Origin: Granulicella sapmiensis
GTDB lineage: Bacteria; Acidobacteriota; Terriglobia; Terriglobales; Acidobacteriaceae
Length of the DNA: 64,000 bases
Assembly: GCA_026225395.1 (NCBI GenBank)
Contig: JAMFSR010000016.1
Coordinates: 30,936-94,935 of the forward strand
Direction: 5' to 3'
This document shows, one piece after another, positions 17,668-26,385 of the stretch. The position numbers were made by a program, and so were the translations under genes. Below the pieces are notes generated by a model. The model did no database searches. It worked only from the letters and a program-made list of their open reading frames with translations, and had not been told where the DNA came from. The stretch's first letter is position 1. Every line of letters starts with the position of its first letter.

Positions 17668-19200
17668 CTACAGAGCGGCAGAGCTCTCACCTTGCTTGCG
17701 CATCGGCACGATGAGCCGCCCGAAGTATCTCAACGCAAGCATGAAGTCGTGCGACAGGCTTTGCTGCACGCTGTAATAGGCGTCCGCGAGATACAGCTGC
17801 ATCTCGTCACTGACATCTGTGGACGTCGTGCCTGCTTCGGTGATCAGGCCGCTCTTGCCGCGAAGGTAGATCGCGCGCCAGTCTTCCGGCAGCGCCTCTG
17901 TTTCCTTGATCGTTCTCGGCGGCATGCCGACAAGGTTCATCTTGCCGGCGGCTACGGCGAACAGTCCTGGCAGAAACTGGCGGAGAAATGCAGACCAGCC
18001 CGCGGATCGGGGAATCGACCACGCATCTGCCCCGACGCACAGAAGCGGGCAGGTAGAAAGCGCGCCGGGCTTGTCGTCCACAGGCAGTTCTACGATTTCA
18101 ATCGTTTTGAACGTAACGCCGCGGATAAGCCAATAGATCGTCGAAATCAGAAAGACGGGCAGAAAGACGATCAGCAGCACCAAAGCGAAGACCGACTGAA
18201 ACGCTGTGCCGATCTTGGTGCGGCGGTTGGGGCGATCGAGGCGGCCGAGCAGAAAATTCTCCGAGATGTCGACACTGGCGTCCAGGCGCACATTGACCAG
18301 CAGGTTGTGAGCGACGATCGCCTTGTGGACTTCGAGTGCCTCACCCACATAGCTGCCTTCGAAGATAAGCGAGTTGTCGATCACCGTATTGGTATCGACG
18401 ATGCAATCGGCGCCGACGACAGCGTACGGCCCAATCTTCACTCCCTTGCTCAGGCGAGTGTTTGTCCCGATATAGAGCGGCGGAATCAGCGTGACGGAAG
18501 GATGAATCGTGGCGTTGCGAGACACCCATATTCCAGACGAACGCTCTGTGCCGCTGATCAGAAGGCCGCGGAGTTGTTTATCGAGCAGAGCGTTTTGGCT
18601 GTTTAGCAGCCTCGAAGGCGTCGAGACGTCCAGCCAGTCGGTCGTACTCATAACGCTCGCCTCGTTCGTGGCCACCAACTGCTCAAGATATGCGCGAAGT
18701 TCGTCGAACGTATAGTTCGCGATCTCTTCGGTGATGACCATCGGAGGCAACAACGCCGTGCCGCCCCAGGCGCTTTCCGGAGCAGGCGCGGCACTCGATG
18801 AGTCGGATGAGTTGTGGAAGTTCCCGTAGTAGAGGACGGCCTTCTTCGGGTCCGGCGCGCTGAACTCGACGCAGGGATATTGCTCCGCGTGGATCAGCAC
18901 CCATGGCTCCGTGCTCAGATCCTGAATAATTTTGAGCGAACGGTACGGGCGATCGGACTGCGCCGGTAGATGGTAGCGAAAGGCGCATCCCCAGCGGTCG
19001 CCATTGCCCAGCAATGCTTCCACGCGCTCCGGCCCGTGGTCCACGATGAGCTCAATGCTGGTGATGCCTTGCGTGACCAGGGACTCGACAATATGTTGCA
19101 GCGCGGGGCGGTCTCCCAGTGGCAGAAGCGAGGGGGAGCGCTGTGCATCCAAACCGTGCATTCCTGCAAAGGGGCCCGATAGAACGACGACTCCAATCAT
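17668..19200 (-). CDS. Fusion of degenerate nucleotidyltransferase, left-handed beta-helix and degenerate phosphoglycosyl transferase domain
   Basis: 510 residues. The first 230 resemble sugar-1-phosphate nucleotidyltransferases (LLPLGDRPALQHIVESL, ITSIELIVDH), but the glycine-rich signature is replaced by SGPFAGMHGLDAQR. Residues about 230-330 are hexapeptide repeats (TIHPSVTLIPPLYIG, GVKIGPYAVVGADC). Near 345-375 lies a membrane segment. The C-terminus resembles bacterial sugar transferases (LPGLFAVAAGKMNLVGMPP, GKSGLITEAG), yet the position of the catalytic Asp-Glu pair reads Gln-Phe. It is encoded with overlaps in the order PGT, PGT-GT26 fusion, this protein. A structural or regulatory role in polysaccharide initiation is more likely than catalysis. 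Confidence 0.72.
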   Translation of the reverse strand: MIGVVVLSGPFAGMHGLDAQRSPSLLPLGDRPALQHIVESLVTQGITSIELIVDHGPERVEALLGNGDRWGCAFRYHLPAQSDRPYRSLKIIQDLSTEPWVLIHAEQYPCVEFSAPDPKKAVLYYGNFHNSSDSSSAAPAPESAWGGTALLPPMVITEEIANYTFDELRAYLEQLVATNEASVMSTTDWLDVSTPSRLLNSQNALLDKQLRGLLISGTERSSGIWVSRNATIHPSVTLIPPLYIGTNTRLSKGVKIGPYAVVGADCIVDTNTVIDNSLIFEGSYVGEALEVHKAIVAHNLLVNVRLDASVDISENFLLGRLDRPNRRTKIGTAFQSVFALVLLIVFLPVFLISTIYWLIRGVTFKTIEIVELPVDDKPGALSTCPLLCVGADAWSIPRSAGWSAFLRQFLPGLFAVAAGKMNLVGMPPRTIKETEALPEDWRAIYLRGKSGLITEAGTTSTDVSDEMQLYLADAYYSVQQSLSHDFMLALRYFGRLIVPMRKQGESSAAL

Positions 19201-20648
19201 CTAGCGTTGCCCTCGGCGCGCTGCGCGGACCGTTGCCGCATACGCTCACATAGGACATGGTAGAGGAATTCGAAGTTTCCGACGAAATAACGGTGCCACA
19301 TACGGCCAGGCTCCTGCCAGAAGCGGTAAAACCACTCCATCCCAAGCTCCCGCACCCATACCGGCGCGCGCGGAATGCGGCCGGAGTAAAAGTCGAGTAA
19401 ACCGCCGACGCCGATCAGAACCTTGGGGCCAACCTGCAGCCGGTGCGCGGCAATCCACTTGTCCTGCCGCGGCGAGCCCAGTGCGACAAGCACAACGCCG
19501 GCCTTCGACGCGGCGATCTCTTCCAGCACGGCCGGCTCTTCTTCTTCCGTGAAGTATCCGTCGCGTGTGCCTGCGAGAGTGAGGTTCGGATAGCGATCCG
19601 TGATCCATTTACCGGCGTCGTCGGCAACTCCCGGTTTCCCCCCGAGCAGATAGATGCCCATCCTGGCACCCTCAATGGCCTCGCAAAGAAAGGGAAGCAT
19701 GTCCGTGCCGTTCACGTTCTCGCGAACATTCTGGTCCAGGATCGCGCCTGCGAGGCGAACGCCGATGCCATCGGCCAATACCAGTTTGGCTCGTGCAAGG
19801 GTCCCACGGTAGTCTTCGTCGGAGCTGGCAATATTGAAGCAATCCGCGTTGACGAAACAGACCTGCGCCGGCTCATTCGACTGCGCGAGCCCGACGATCT
19901 TCGCCGACGCTTCCGCCATGGTGAAGTTGTCGATCCGTACACCGAGGAAGTTGATCTGCGGCGGTGCGGTACTAACGCCGCTGCCGTAGAGAGCCGCCGG
20001 AATGGCGCGGATCGCAATGCCGACGTCGCCCCAGAAGTTGGCGCTCTCAATGTATTCGAGGTCGAGGCTCTCTTCGCTGCTGTAGGCGATGTTGGCGCGT
20101 TGGCGAATCCACCACAGGCTCAAAAGTCCCGGGCGCATGTTGTAGCGCTTCCAGGCGATGCGCTTCTCCGCGAACTCCTCGCTGGGAGTGATCGGCCTTG
20201 GTCCGATGAACGACATGTCTCCCTTGAGAACGTTGAACAATGCAGGCATCCGGTGCAGGAACTTGATCTTGGAAAGAAAAGACTTCTTCGGAAATACCAG
20301 CAGATACATGTTGAAATGTGTAGCCCAGCGGCCCAGTCGCACATGCTTGATCACACCGCCTCCGACCAGCTGTGCGGCCAGAATGGCAACAATAAGAATC
20401 GGGCTTAGGAGCAGTAGCAAAAGGGCGGAGATAAAGAGGTCCGAGAGCCGGCGGAGCGTACTGGCCGTGCGCCGGGCGAGGCTCCATCCCAGTGATTGCC
20501 GCAGGTGCGCACGCTTGCGCTGGCGGATGCCGGTCGCCGAAAGCCGCCCGTCCAGTTCCAGCAGGAGTTCCTGCCGAACAGAAGACGGTTCCATAGGACC
20601 CTCGATGTCATGCCTCTCTACCGGCATTTCAATAGGCTCCGCGGCCAC
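19197..20648 (-). CDS. Fusion of degenerate phosphoglycosyl transferase and WecG/TagA/CpsF (GT26) glycosyltransferase
   Basis: 483 residues. Residues about 60-240 resemble the WcaJ/PglC family with a membrane hairpin (LFISALLLLLLSPILIVAI), NVLKGDMSFIGPRP and MRPGLLSLW. The catalytic SLDELP motif is changed to KFLHRMP, so the Asp-Glu dyad is His-Arg, and the upstream KFRSM block is missing. Residues about 245-470 form a GT26 domain: VCFVNADCFNIA, LVLADGIGVRLAG, VVLVALGSPRQDKWI and GVGGLLDFYSGRIPRAP. GT26 enzymes add the second sugar to an undecaprenyl-linked primer. The fused domain probably docks the enzyme to the membrane or to the real PGT. Start and stop overlap the neighbouring genes. Confidence 0.85.
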   Translation of the reverse strand: MAAEPIEMPVERHDIEGPMEPSSVRQELLLELDGRLSATGIRQRKRAHLRQSLGWSLARRTASTLRRLSDLFISALLLLLLSPILIVAILAAQLVGGGVIKHVRLGRWATHFNMYLLVFPKKSFLSKIKFLHRMPALFNVLKGDMSFIGPRPITPSEEFAEKRIAWKRYNMRPGLLSLWWIRQRANIAYSSEESLDLEYIESANFWGDVGIAIRAIPAALYGSGVSTAPPQINFLGVRIDNFTMAEASAKIVGLAQSNEPAQVCFVNADCFNIASSDEDYRGTLARAKLVLADGIGVRLAGAILDQNVRENVNGTDMLPFLCEAIEGARMGIYLLGGKPGVADDAGKWITDRYPNLTLAGTRDGYFTEEEEPAVLEEIAASKAGVVLVALGSPRQDKWIAAHRLQVGPKVLIGVGGLLDFYSGRIPRAPVWVRELGMEWFYRFWQEPGRMWHRYFVGNFEFLYHVLCERMRQRSAQRAEGNAR

Positions 20649-21384
20649 TCAGGATGGCCGGAATGGTCTTGAGCAGCAGCGCTATATCGAGAAATATACT
20701 GTGGCTGTCGATATATTGCACATCGAGCGTAACCTGTTTGTCGAAGGCCAGCTCACTGCGTCCGCTCACCTGCCAGATGCAGGTAAGGCCCGGTTTTACA
20801 TCTAGCCGACGGCGATCGGTCAGGGTATAGCGGGCAACTTCCTGCGGCACCGGCGGACGCGGCCCCACCAGCGACATATCTCCGCGCAGCACGCACCACA
20901 GCTGGGGAAGCTCATCGATGCTCAGCTTGCGGATAAACGCCCCGGTCTTGGTGATCCGTGGATCGCGCTTGAGCTTGAAGGTGACGCCTTCACCATGTTG
21001 ATTGACCGCCAGTAGTTGTTCCTTGCGCGCTTCGGCATCCTTCACCATCGAGCGAAACTTCGGGAAGGGAAACGGCTGTCCCCACTGCCCGATGCGGGTC
21101 TGCGAGAACAGCGGAGAGCCGCCGTCCTCCAGCCATATGGCCAGGGCAACTACCAGAAATACCGGGGAAAGCGCCACCAGGACGATCGCAGACACCACGA
21201 TATCCATTAGCCGCTTAAGGAATGTCGTTCCCGAAACGACGGCGACCCAGCCGAACTTCTTGAGGCCGATACGCAGGGACCGGAACCGGCGGCTGGAAGA
21301 GCGGCCGGCGTAGTCGCGGTAAAGCTCATCCACCAGAGCTTTCCGGCGCAAGCCACTTTCCCGTTTCCCTTTCACCGTTTCCAC
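20629..21384 (-). CDS. Initiating phosphoglycosyl transferase (WcaJ/WbaP C-terminal type)
   Basis: 251 residues. One membrane segment near 63-85 (IVVSAIVLVALSPVFLVVAL) precedes a complete catalytic domain: FPFPKFRSMVKDAE, RDPRITKTGAFIRK, SIDELPQLWCVLRGDMSLVGPRP and VKPGLTCIWQVSGRS. The Asp-Glu dyad of SIDELP is intact. It transfers a sugar phosphate from a UDP-sugar to undecaprenyl phosphate, the first step of the exopolysaccharide unit. It is the first gene of a three-gene overlapping unit; its end overlaps the next start by 20 bases. It is the only one of the three PGT-like domains in the window that should be catalytic. Confidence 0.92.
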   Translation of the reverse strand: METVKGKRESGLRRKALVDELYRDYAGRSSSRRFRSLRIGLKKFGWVAVVSGTTFLKRLMDIVVSAIVLVALSPVFLVVALAIWLEDGGSPLFSQTRIGQWGQPFPFPKFRSMVKDAEARKEQLLAVNQHGEGVTFKLKRDPRITKTGAFIRKLSIDELPQLWCVLRGDMSLVGPRPPVPQEVARYTLTDRRRLDVKPGLTCIWQVSGRSELAFDKQVTLDVQYIDSHSIFLDIALLLKTIPAILSGRGAY

Positions 21385-21774
21385 GCCAAAAACCTCATTG
21401 CTCGCAACCTATCGGTCGTACTTGAACCTGGCTTAAAGTAAGTCGGATGTACCCCATCGAGCCTCAACTCTTCGGAGGAGAAACTGAATACGCCATTTGG
21501 GTGATACGGCAGACGAAACGGGAACGATCCCCAAATCTCTCTGGATGGAGACTAGTCTCCGCGTCCGGCCGGCGCAATCTACGGTCGTCTCACTCTTTAG
21601 TAACATCGGCCCAGTTACGGAACGTCCCTTTCCGAACCACAAAGACCCCCAAGGGGTATAGGTAGTGGTTCAAAAGGGGTATCGACCCCATCTGCTGCCT
21701 TTGGTAAACCTTTAGTTGCTTGCTAGAAGAAGAGTATACTTCAGTCAAAACACACGGAGAACTCGGGCAAGGAT
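21385..21774. promoter_or_regulatory. Divergent regulatory region between PGT and STAS genes
   Basis: About 390 bases without a credible gene. TATACT at 21735-21740 sits about 35 bases before the STAS start and may be its -10 box; no -35 box at correct spacing is evident. The remainder should hold the PGT promoter on the other strand. Confidence 0.35.
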
Positions 21775-22134
21775 ATGAGTACGCGGAGCGATAGCATGAA
21801 TGTTCTAAGTTCCCAGGAACAAGGTATTTCGGTTGGCCAGGTTGATTCGAGGATGTTGGATGCAAGCACTGCCGGGGCTTTCCGCGATGCCGTCAAGCCG
21901 CTTCTGACCCAGGACGCCCGTGTCGTGCTCGATCTTTCGAAGGTTGAGTTTATCGATAGCAGTGGCTTGGGTGCTCTCGTCTCCTGCCTGCGCCAGGCTC
22001 ATGCCATCGGCGGCGACATCAAGTTGTTCGGCCTGGGCAAGTCTGCCCGCGCTCTGTTTGAACTGGTTCGCATGCACCGCGTGTTTGAAGTCTTCAACGA
22101 CGAAAAAGAAGCGATCTCCTCTTATCGCTCTTAA
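21775..22134 (+). CDS. STAS-domain anti-anti-sigma factor (SpoIIAA/RsbV-like)
   Basis: 119 residues. The STAS fold is clear: VGQVDSRMLDASTAGAFRDAV, VVLDLSKVEFIDSSGLGALVS and IKLFGLGKSARALFELVRMH. The phospho-acceptor Ser lies in FIDSSGLG, where an RsbW-type kinase would phosphorylate it. The ATG at 21775 has CAAGGAT just upstream. With the phosphatase at 15983 and the kinase at 17173, it gives all three components of a partner switch within 6 kb, inside the polysaccharide locus. Confidence 0.92.
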   Translation: MSTRSDSMNVLSSQEQGISVGQVDSRMLDASTAGAFRDAVKPLLTQDARVVLDLSKVEFIDSSGLGALVSCLRQAHAIGGDIKLFGLGKSARALFELVRMHRVFEVFNDEKEAISSYRS

Positions 22135-22229
22135 CCACGTTTGCCGCTGCCGCCTCCACAAGCAAGCAGCGGCGAAATAGCAACAAGAAGCCGTCCTTGC
22201 GCGGCAAAGTATAGAGCCGGGACGATCCG

Positions 22230-23465
22230 ATGAATCTCACCCAGCGACGCCGGATCGCCTATCTCGTCAGCAAATACCCAGACTTTTCGCACACCTTCAT
22301 CCTGCGGGAAGTCCTTGCACTACGGCAGCGCGGCCTTGAAATCGAAGTCGCCTCCATCAACGATGCACCGCCCCTCGAAAAACTTACCCAGGTAGAGCGC
22401 GAAGAGGCCGCTCGTACGTTCTACGTGAAGCGTAGCGGCGTCGAGGGTGTGCTACGCGCGGCGTGGTGGATGCTGTCGCAGGAGCCGGCCGGTTTGTTGC
22501 GCGGGTTGGCTTATGCGTTCAAGCTTGGGCACGAAGACCCTTTCCGCACAGCGCGCTGCCTGTTCTATTATCTTGAGGCGCTGCTGCTCGCCAAATGGAT
22601 GCACGAACGGTCGATCACCCATCTTCACGTCCACTTCGCCACGCCCGCGGCCACGGTCGGTCTGATCCTCACGCACGTCGTCCCCGTCACTTTTTCGATG
22701 ACCGTCCACGGCCCCGACGAGTTCTATGACGTATCAACCTACTTCCTCGCCGAGAAGATCGAGGCCGCGAAGTTCATCGTCTGCATCAGCTACTTCGCGC
22801 AGAGCCAGCTGATGAAGCTGACCCCCGGTCGCAACTGGAACAAGTTCGATATCGCACGTCTCGGCGTCGACACCTTTCAATTTTCGCCGCGCCTCTTCCG
22901 CGCATCACCTGCGCCGTTCCAGATCCTATGCGTGGGCCGCCTGGTCTCTGCCAAAGGGCAGCGCATCCTCATCAAGGCAGTCGATCTGCTCCTGAAAGCA
23001 GGACACAACCTGCAACTCCAACTAGTGGGCGATGGCCCCGATCGCGTCGATCTCGAAACCCTCGTGACCTTGCGAGGATTATCAGGAGCCGTATCCTTCG
23101 CGGGTACCGTCAACCAGGAAAACATCAAGACGTTCTACCAGAACGCCGGCGCCTTCGCGATCGCCAGCTTTGCGGAAGGCATTCCCGTCGTCCTGATGGA
23201 AGCGATGGCGATGGAGATCCCCTGCGTAGCGACGCGGATCACAGGCATCCCAGAACTAATTGAGGACGGCGTCGACGGCTTGCTGGTCGCACCATCGGAC
23301 ATCAAAGGCATGGCCGCCGCCATCGAGCGCCTCATCGGCTCGCCAGAGCTGCGTGAGTCGCTTGGCAAGGCAGGCCGCCAACGTGTCCAGCGCGAGTATG
23401 AGCTCGCAACCAGCGCCGACCGTCTCAGCAGCGTCTTCGCTTCTCGACTGGAGCGCCCGGAGTGA
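22230..23465 (+). CDS. GT4-family glycosyltransferase (WcaL-like)
   Basis: 411 residues. The N-terminus RIAYLVSKYPDFSHTFILRE is characteristic of the colanic-acid WcaL/AmsK group. The middle has THLHVHFATPAATVGL; the donor half has ILCVGRLVSAKGQRILIKAV and FAEGIPVVLMEAMAMEIPCVA, the E-x7-E motif. It should transfer a hexose from a nucleotide donor to a lipid-linked or extracellular acceptor. The stop overlaps the next GT2 gene by 4 bases (GTGA), so the two are co-translated. Confidence 0.88.
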   Translation: MNLTQRRRIAYLVSKYPDFSHTFILREVLALRQRGLEIEVASINDAPPLEKLTQVEREEAARTFYVKRSGVEGVLRAAWWMLSQEPAGLLRGLAYAFKLGHEDPFRTARCLFYYLEALLLAKWMHERSITHLHVHFATPAATVGLILTHVVPVTFSMTVHGPDEFYDVSTYFLAEKIEAAKFIVCISYFAQSQLMKLTPGRNWNKFDIARLGVDTFQFSPRLFRASPAPFQILCVGRLVSAKGQRILIKAVDLLLKAGHNLQLQLVGDGPDRVDLETLVTLRGLSGAVSFAGTVNQENIKTFYQNAGAFAIASFAEGIPVVLMEAMAMEIPCVATRITGIPELIEDGVDGLLVAPSDIKGMAAAIERLIGSPELRESLGKAGRQRVQREYELATSADRLSSVFASRLERPE

Positions 23466-24667
23466 TCCAACAGCTCGAAAAGATTCTGGTCGACGCCTGG
23501 AGTCTCGTTGCCGGTGCGGCCGCTGTCATTTCGCTTCCGGGGACGGTAGAGCTTTTCGTCCTAAGCGCAGCCGCGCTATTCCAAGTCAGAAAGCCACCAT
23601 CAGGCGTAGCGGCGGGGCCATGGCACGTAGCCGTCGTGGTGCCTGCGCACAATGAAGCACTGGGCATAGCGTCTTGCGTGCAAAGCCTGCTCTCCGCCGA
23701 CAAAGGCAACATGCAGACCACCGTGTATGTGATTGCCGATAACTGCACGGACAACACGGCGGAGGTCGCCGAACAAGCCGGCGCAACCGTACTGCGCCGC
23801 ACCAATGAAGGAGAACGCGGCAAAGGCTACGCGCTGCACTTCGCGTTCACCGAGCTCGAAGCAACAGGCTTCGACTGCGTCATCATCGTCGATGCCGACA
23901 CCACCGTCTCCCCGAACCTCATCACCGCTGCCGCCGAAGCCATGCGCAACGGCGCAGCGGGAGTGCAGGTGCAATACCTCGCGCGCAACGCAGACGCCAG
24001 TGCGCGAACCAGACTGCAGGCGCTGGCAATTCGCGCGTTCAACGTGATCCGTCATCGCGGACGCCAAAACCTGGGCCTCTCAACGGGCATTCTCGGCAAC
24101 GGGTTCGGCCTGCGCAGAGACACGCTGGCCGCCGTACCCTATCTCGCATCCTCCGTCGTAGAAGACCTCGAGTACCACCTCGCACTCGTCCGCTCCGGCC
24201 ACAAGATCACCTTCGTCAACAACGCCGCAGTCTTCGGCGAGCTGCCCACCGGCGACAAAGGCGCGCAAACCCAGCGCTCCCGCTGGGAAGGCGGCCGCTT
24301 TCGCATGCTCTTTGAGCGAGCTCCCGGCCTATTCGTCGATGTGCTGAAGGCCCGGCTCCGCTGCTTCGAACCGATGATGGAGCTCCTGCTGCTTCCGCTG
24401 GCGTTCCATGTAGTGCTGCTTGTGGTCGCAGCGTTATCGCCGCAACACCTCGTGCGCGAAGTCGCACTGGCGGGCATCGCGGTTGTCCTCTTTCATCTGG
24501 CCGTTACGATTGTTGTCGGCAAAGGTGGCTGGCGCGATTTAGCCACGCTGGCGAGCGCGCCATTCTATATTCTATGGAAGCTCCTCCTCATACCAAGAAT
24601 GCTCCGCAACGCAAGCGCCAAGCACGCCTGGGTGAGAACCACTCGCAACGAAGAGGATCAACCTTGA
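23462..24667 (+). CDS. Membrane-bound processive-type GT2 glycosyltransferase
   Basis: 401 residues from a GTG start. A membrane segment lies at about 20-45, and two or three more follow residue 300. The GT-A motifs are VAVVVPAHNEALGIASCV, VIADNCTDNTAE, IIVDADTTV (DXD) and QTQRSRWEGGRF, which matches the QxxRW acceptor motif of processive GT2 synthases such as cellulose or hyaluronan synthase. It may make or extend a beta-linked glycan and feed it through the membrane. It overlaps the genes on both sides by 4 bases. Confidence 0.87.
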   Translation: MIQQLEKILVDAWSLVAGAAAVISLPGTVELFVLSAAALFQVRKPPSGVAAGPWHVAVVVPAHNEALGIASCVQSLLSADKGNMQTTVYVIADNCTDNTAEVAEQAGATVLRRTNEGERGKGYALHFAFTELEATGFDCVIIVDADTTVSPNLITAAAEAMRNGAAGVQVQYLARNADASARTRLQALAIRAFNVIRHRGRQNLGLSTGILGNGFGLRRDTLAAVPYLASSVVEDLEYHLALVRSGHKITFVNNAAVFGELPTGDKGAQTQRSRWEGGRFRMLFERAPGLFVDVLKARLRCFEPMMELLLLPLAFHVVLLVVAALSPQHLVREVALAGIAVVLFHLAVTIVVGKGGWRDLATLASAPFYILWKLLLIPRMLRNASAKHAWVRTTRNEEDQP

Positions 24668-26340
24668 AGTCCGCACGATACTTCGTCCCATTCGCCATCG
24701 CTTCGAGCGTCTTCGCGGCGCTGCTCCTTCTGTTAATACGGCACGGCTTGCATCAGGACGCGGGCGTCTTCGTCTATCCGCTGGACGACGCGTATATCCA
24801 TTTGGCAGTAAGCCGCAATCTCGCGCTGCATGGCGTATGGGGGATTTCGCCCCACGCCTTCTCCGGCGCCTCCTCTTCACCCGGCTGGACGCTGCTGTTG
24901 GCTGGCATCATCCGCGTCGCGGGCGTCCATGTGCTCACGCCGCTCGTGGCGAACGCGATTGCCGCAGTGCTGCTGCTTCTGGTTGCGAACCTCGTTCTGG
25001 CCCGTGCGCTGCCGCGCGCAGGCATTGCTTTCCTTACGACCGCACTGTGCGCAGTGGTGCTGTTAGTGCCGCTTCCCGGCCTGGCCATGGTCGGCATGGA
25101 ACACACGCTCCACAGCCTCGCCATGCTCTGCCTGATCGCGCTCGCGGCCTGGATCTCCAGCAGACCGAAAGATGAAGCAATCCCGACAAGCGCAATCGCC
25201 GGGCTCCTGCTTCTGGCCGCGTTCAGCGGCGCCGTCCGTTACGAAAGCTGCTTCGGCGTCGGCATCATCATGGCCGTCCTGCTCGTGCGGCGCAGGGTCG
25301 TCGTAGCGCTGCTGGCGGGCGCGGCTTCGGCTATTGGTCCGGTCTGGTACGGCCTTTACTCCTACCGTCACACAGGCCTCTATCTGCCGTTCTCAGTGCT
25401 GATGAAGTCCGCGGGACACGGAACGCACAACTCGTTCGACGGTCTGCTGACCTCAAGCGTCGTGCCCATCCTGCTGCTCATGACAGTCGCCCTGCTCGTC
25501 CGGCTAGCCCAGCGAGAGCTAATCCCCGCCTCCGAGCGTGGACCCTTCTGGACCTACGGCCAATCCTTCCTGATCCTCGTAGTCGGAACGCTGCTCCTCC
25601 ACGATCTCGTCGGTCCAACTGGCTGGCTGATGCGCTATGAGGCTTACCTTTATGTTCTGGGAGTCGTAGCGCTCGCGCTCGCCGTAGGTGAGGCAAAAGA
25701 GAGCGCCGCGATGCCGGCCAGCCTGCAGGCTACCGCAAAGTGGGCCGCACTGGCGCTGCTGGTCGCCGTGCTCCCACTGGGGCTTGAGCTGCTGCATCGC
25801 GCGCATCACGGATACTCCGACGTCGCAGCCTCCATCCACGACCGCTACGTGGAGCATCTGTCGCAGGCACAATTCGTAGGCGTGAATATGCCCCACGATG
25901 CCGTGATCGCAAACGACATCGGCTTCCTGGCGTTCTATGCGCCGGACGCCAAAATCCTCGATCCCCTCGGCCTCGGAAGCATCGAGCCGGTGCGCCTGTT
26001 GCGCGCCCATCAGCCCATGGATCCGGCCTACATGCAGCAATGGGGCGCCAAGGAAGACGCAAAGCTGGCCATCCTCCATACCGACTTCCCCGGAATGGAC
26101 ACGATGATCCCGACGGGTTGGGTGCTGGTCGAAAGCTGGTGCTTCCCGCACAACCTCGTCTTCCTGAACCACGTAGAGAGCTTCTACGCTCCGGACGCAG
26201 CCGCAGCAGATACGCTGCGCACCAAGCTCGCGGCGTTCCACGGAGTCTCACCCGAAATCGTGCGCTATCGCTTCCCGCACGATGGCACGACACCTCCAGT
26301 GCCCGCGCGCGGCGAAACCGCGTTCTGTCCCGCGCCGTAG
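24664..26340 (+). CDS. GT-C-like polytopic membrane glycosyltransferase
   Basis: About 558 residues from a TTG that overlaps the previous stop (TTGA) and has AAGAGGAT 8 bases upstream; a longer frame from 24574 would overlap the GT2 gene by 90 bases and is less likely. There are about ten membrane segments. YPLDDAYIHLAVSRNLALHG, just after the first segment, matches the acidic loop of GT-C enzymes (ArnT/Pmt-like) that use a polyprenyl-phosphate sugar. The C-terminal 150 residues are soluble and include a periplasmic-type region (HDAVIANDIGFLAFYAPDAK). It probably transfers a sugar in the periplasm. The exact family is uncertain. Confidence 0.7.
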   Translation: MKSARYFVPFAIASSVFAALLLLLIRHGLHQDAGVFVYPLDDAYIHLAVSRNLALHGVWGISPHAFSGASSSPGWTLLLAGIIRVAGVHVLTPLVANAIAAVLLLLVANLVLARALPRAGIAFLTTALCAVVLLVPLPGLAMVGMEHTLHSLAMLCLIALAAWISSRPKDEAIPTSAIAGLLLLAAFSGAVRYESCFGVGIIMAVLLVRRRVVVALLAGAASAIGPVWYGLYSYRHTGLYLPFSVLMKSAGHGTHNSFDGLLTSSVVPILLLMTVALLVRLAQRELIPASERGPFWTYGQSFLILVVGTLLLHDLVGPTGWLMRYEAYLYVLGVVALALAVGEAKESAAMPASLQATAKWAALALLVAVLPLGLELLHRAHHGYSDVAASIHDRYVEHLSQAQFVGVNMPHDAVIANDIGFLAFYAPDAKILDPLGLGSIEPVRLLRAHQPMDPAYMQQWGAKEDAKLAILHTDFPGMDTMIPTGWVLVESWCFPHNLVFLNHVESFYAPDAAAADTLRTKLAAFHGVSPEIVRYRFPHDGTTPPVPARGETAFCPAP

Positions 26341-26385
26341 GAATGCATCGCAATACGGCGGCGGAATGAACTAACATACCCTCAC

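Noticed and set aside
24574..24663. N-terminal extension of the GT-C-like protein
   Set aside because: It would overlap the GT2 gene by 90 bases; the TTG at 24664 has a better ribosome binding site and the usual 4-base overlap.
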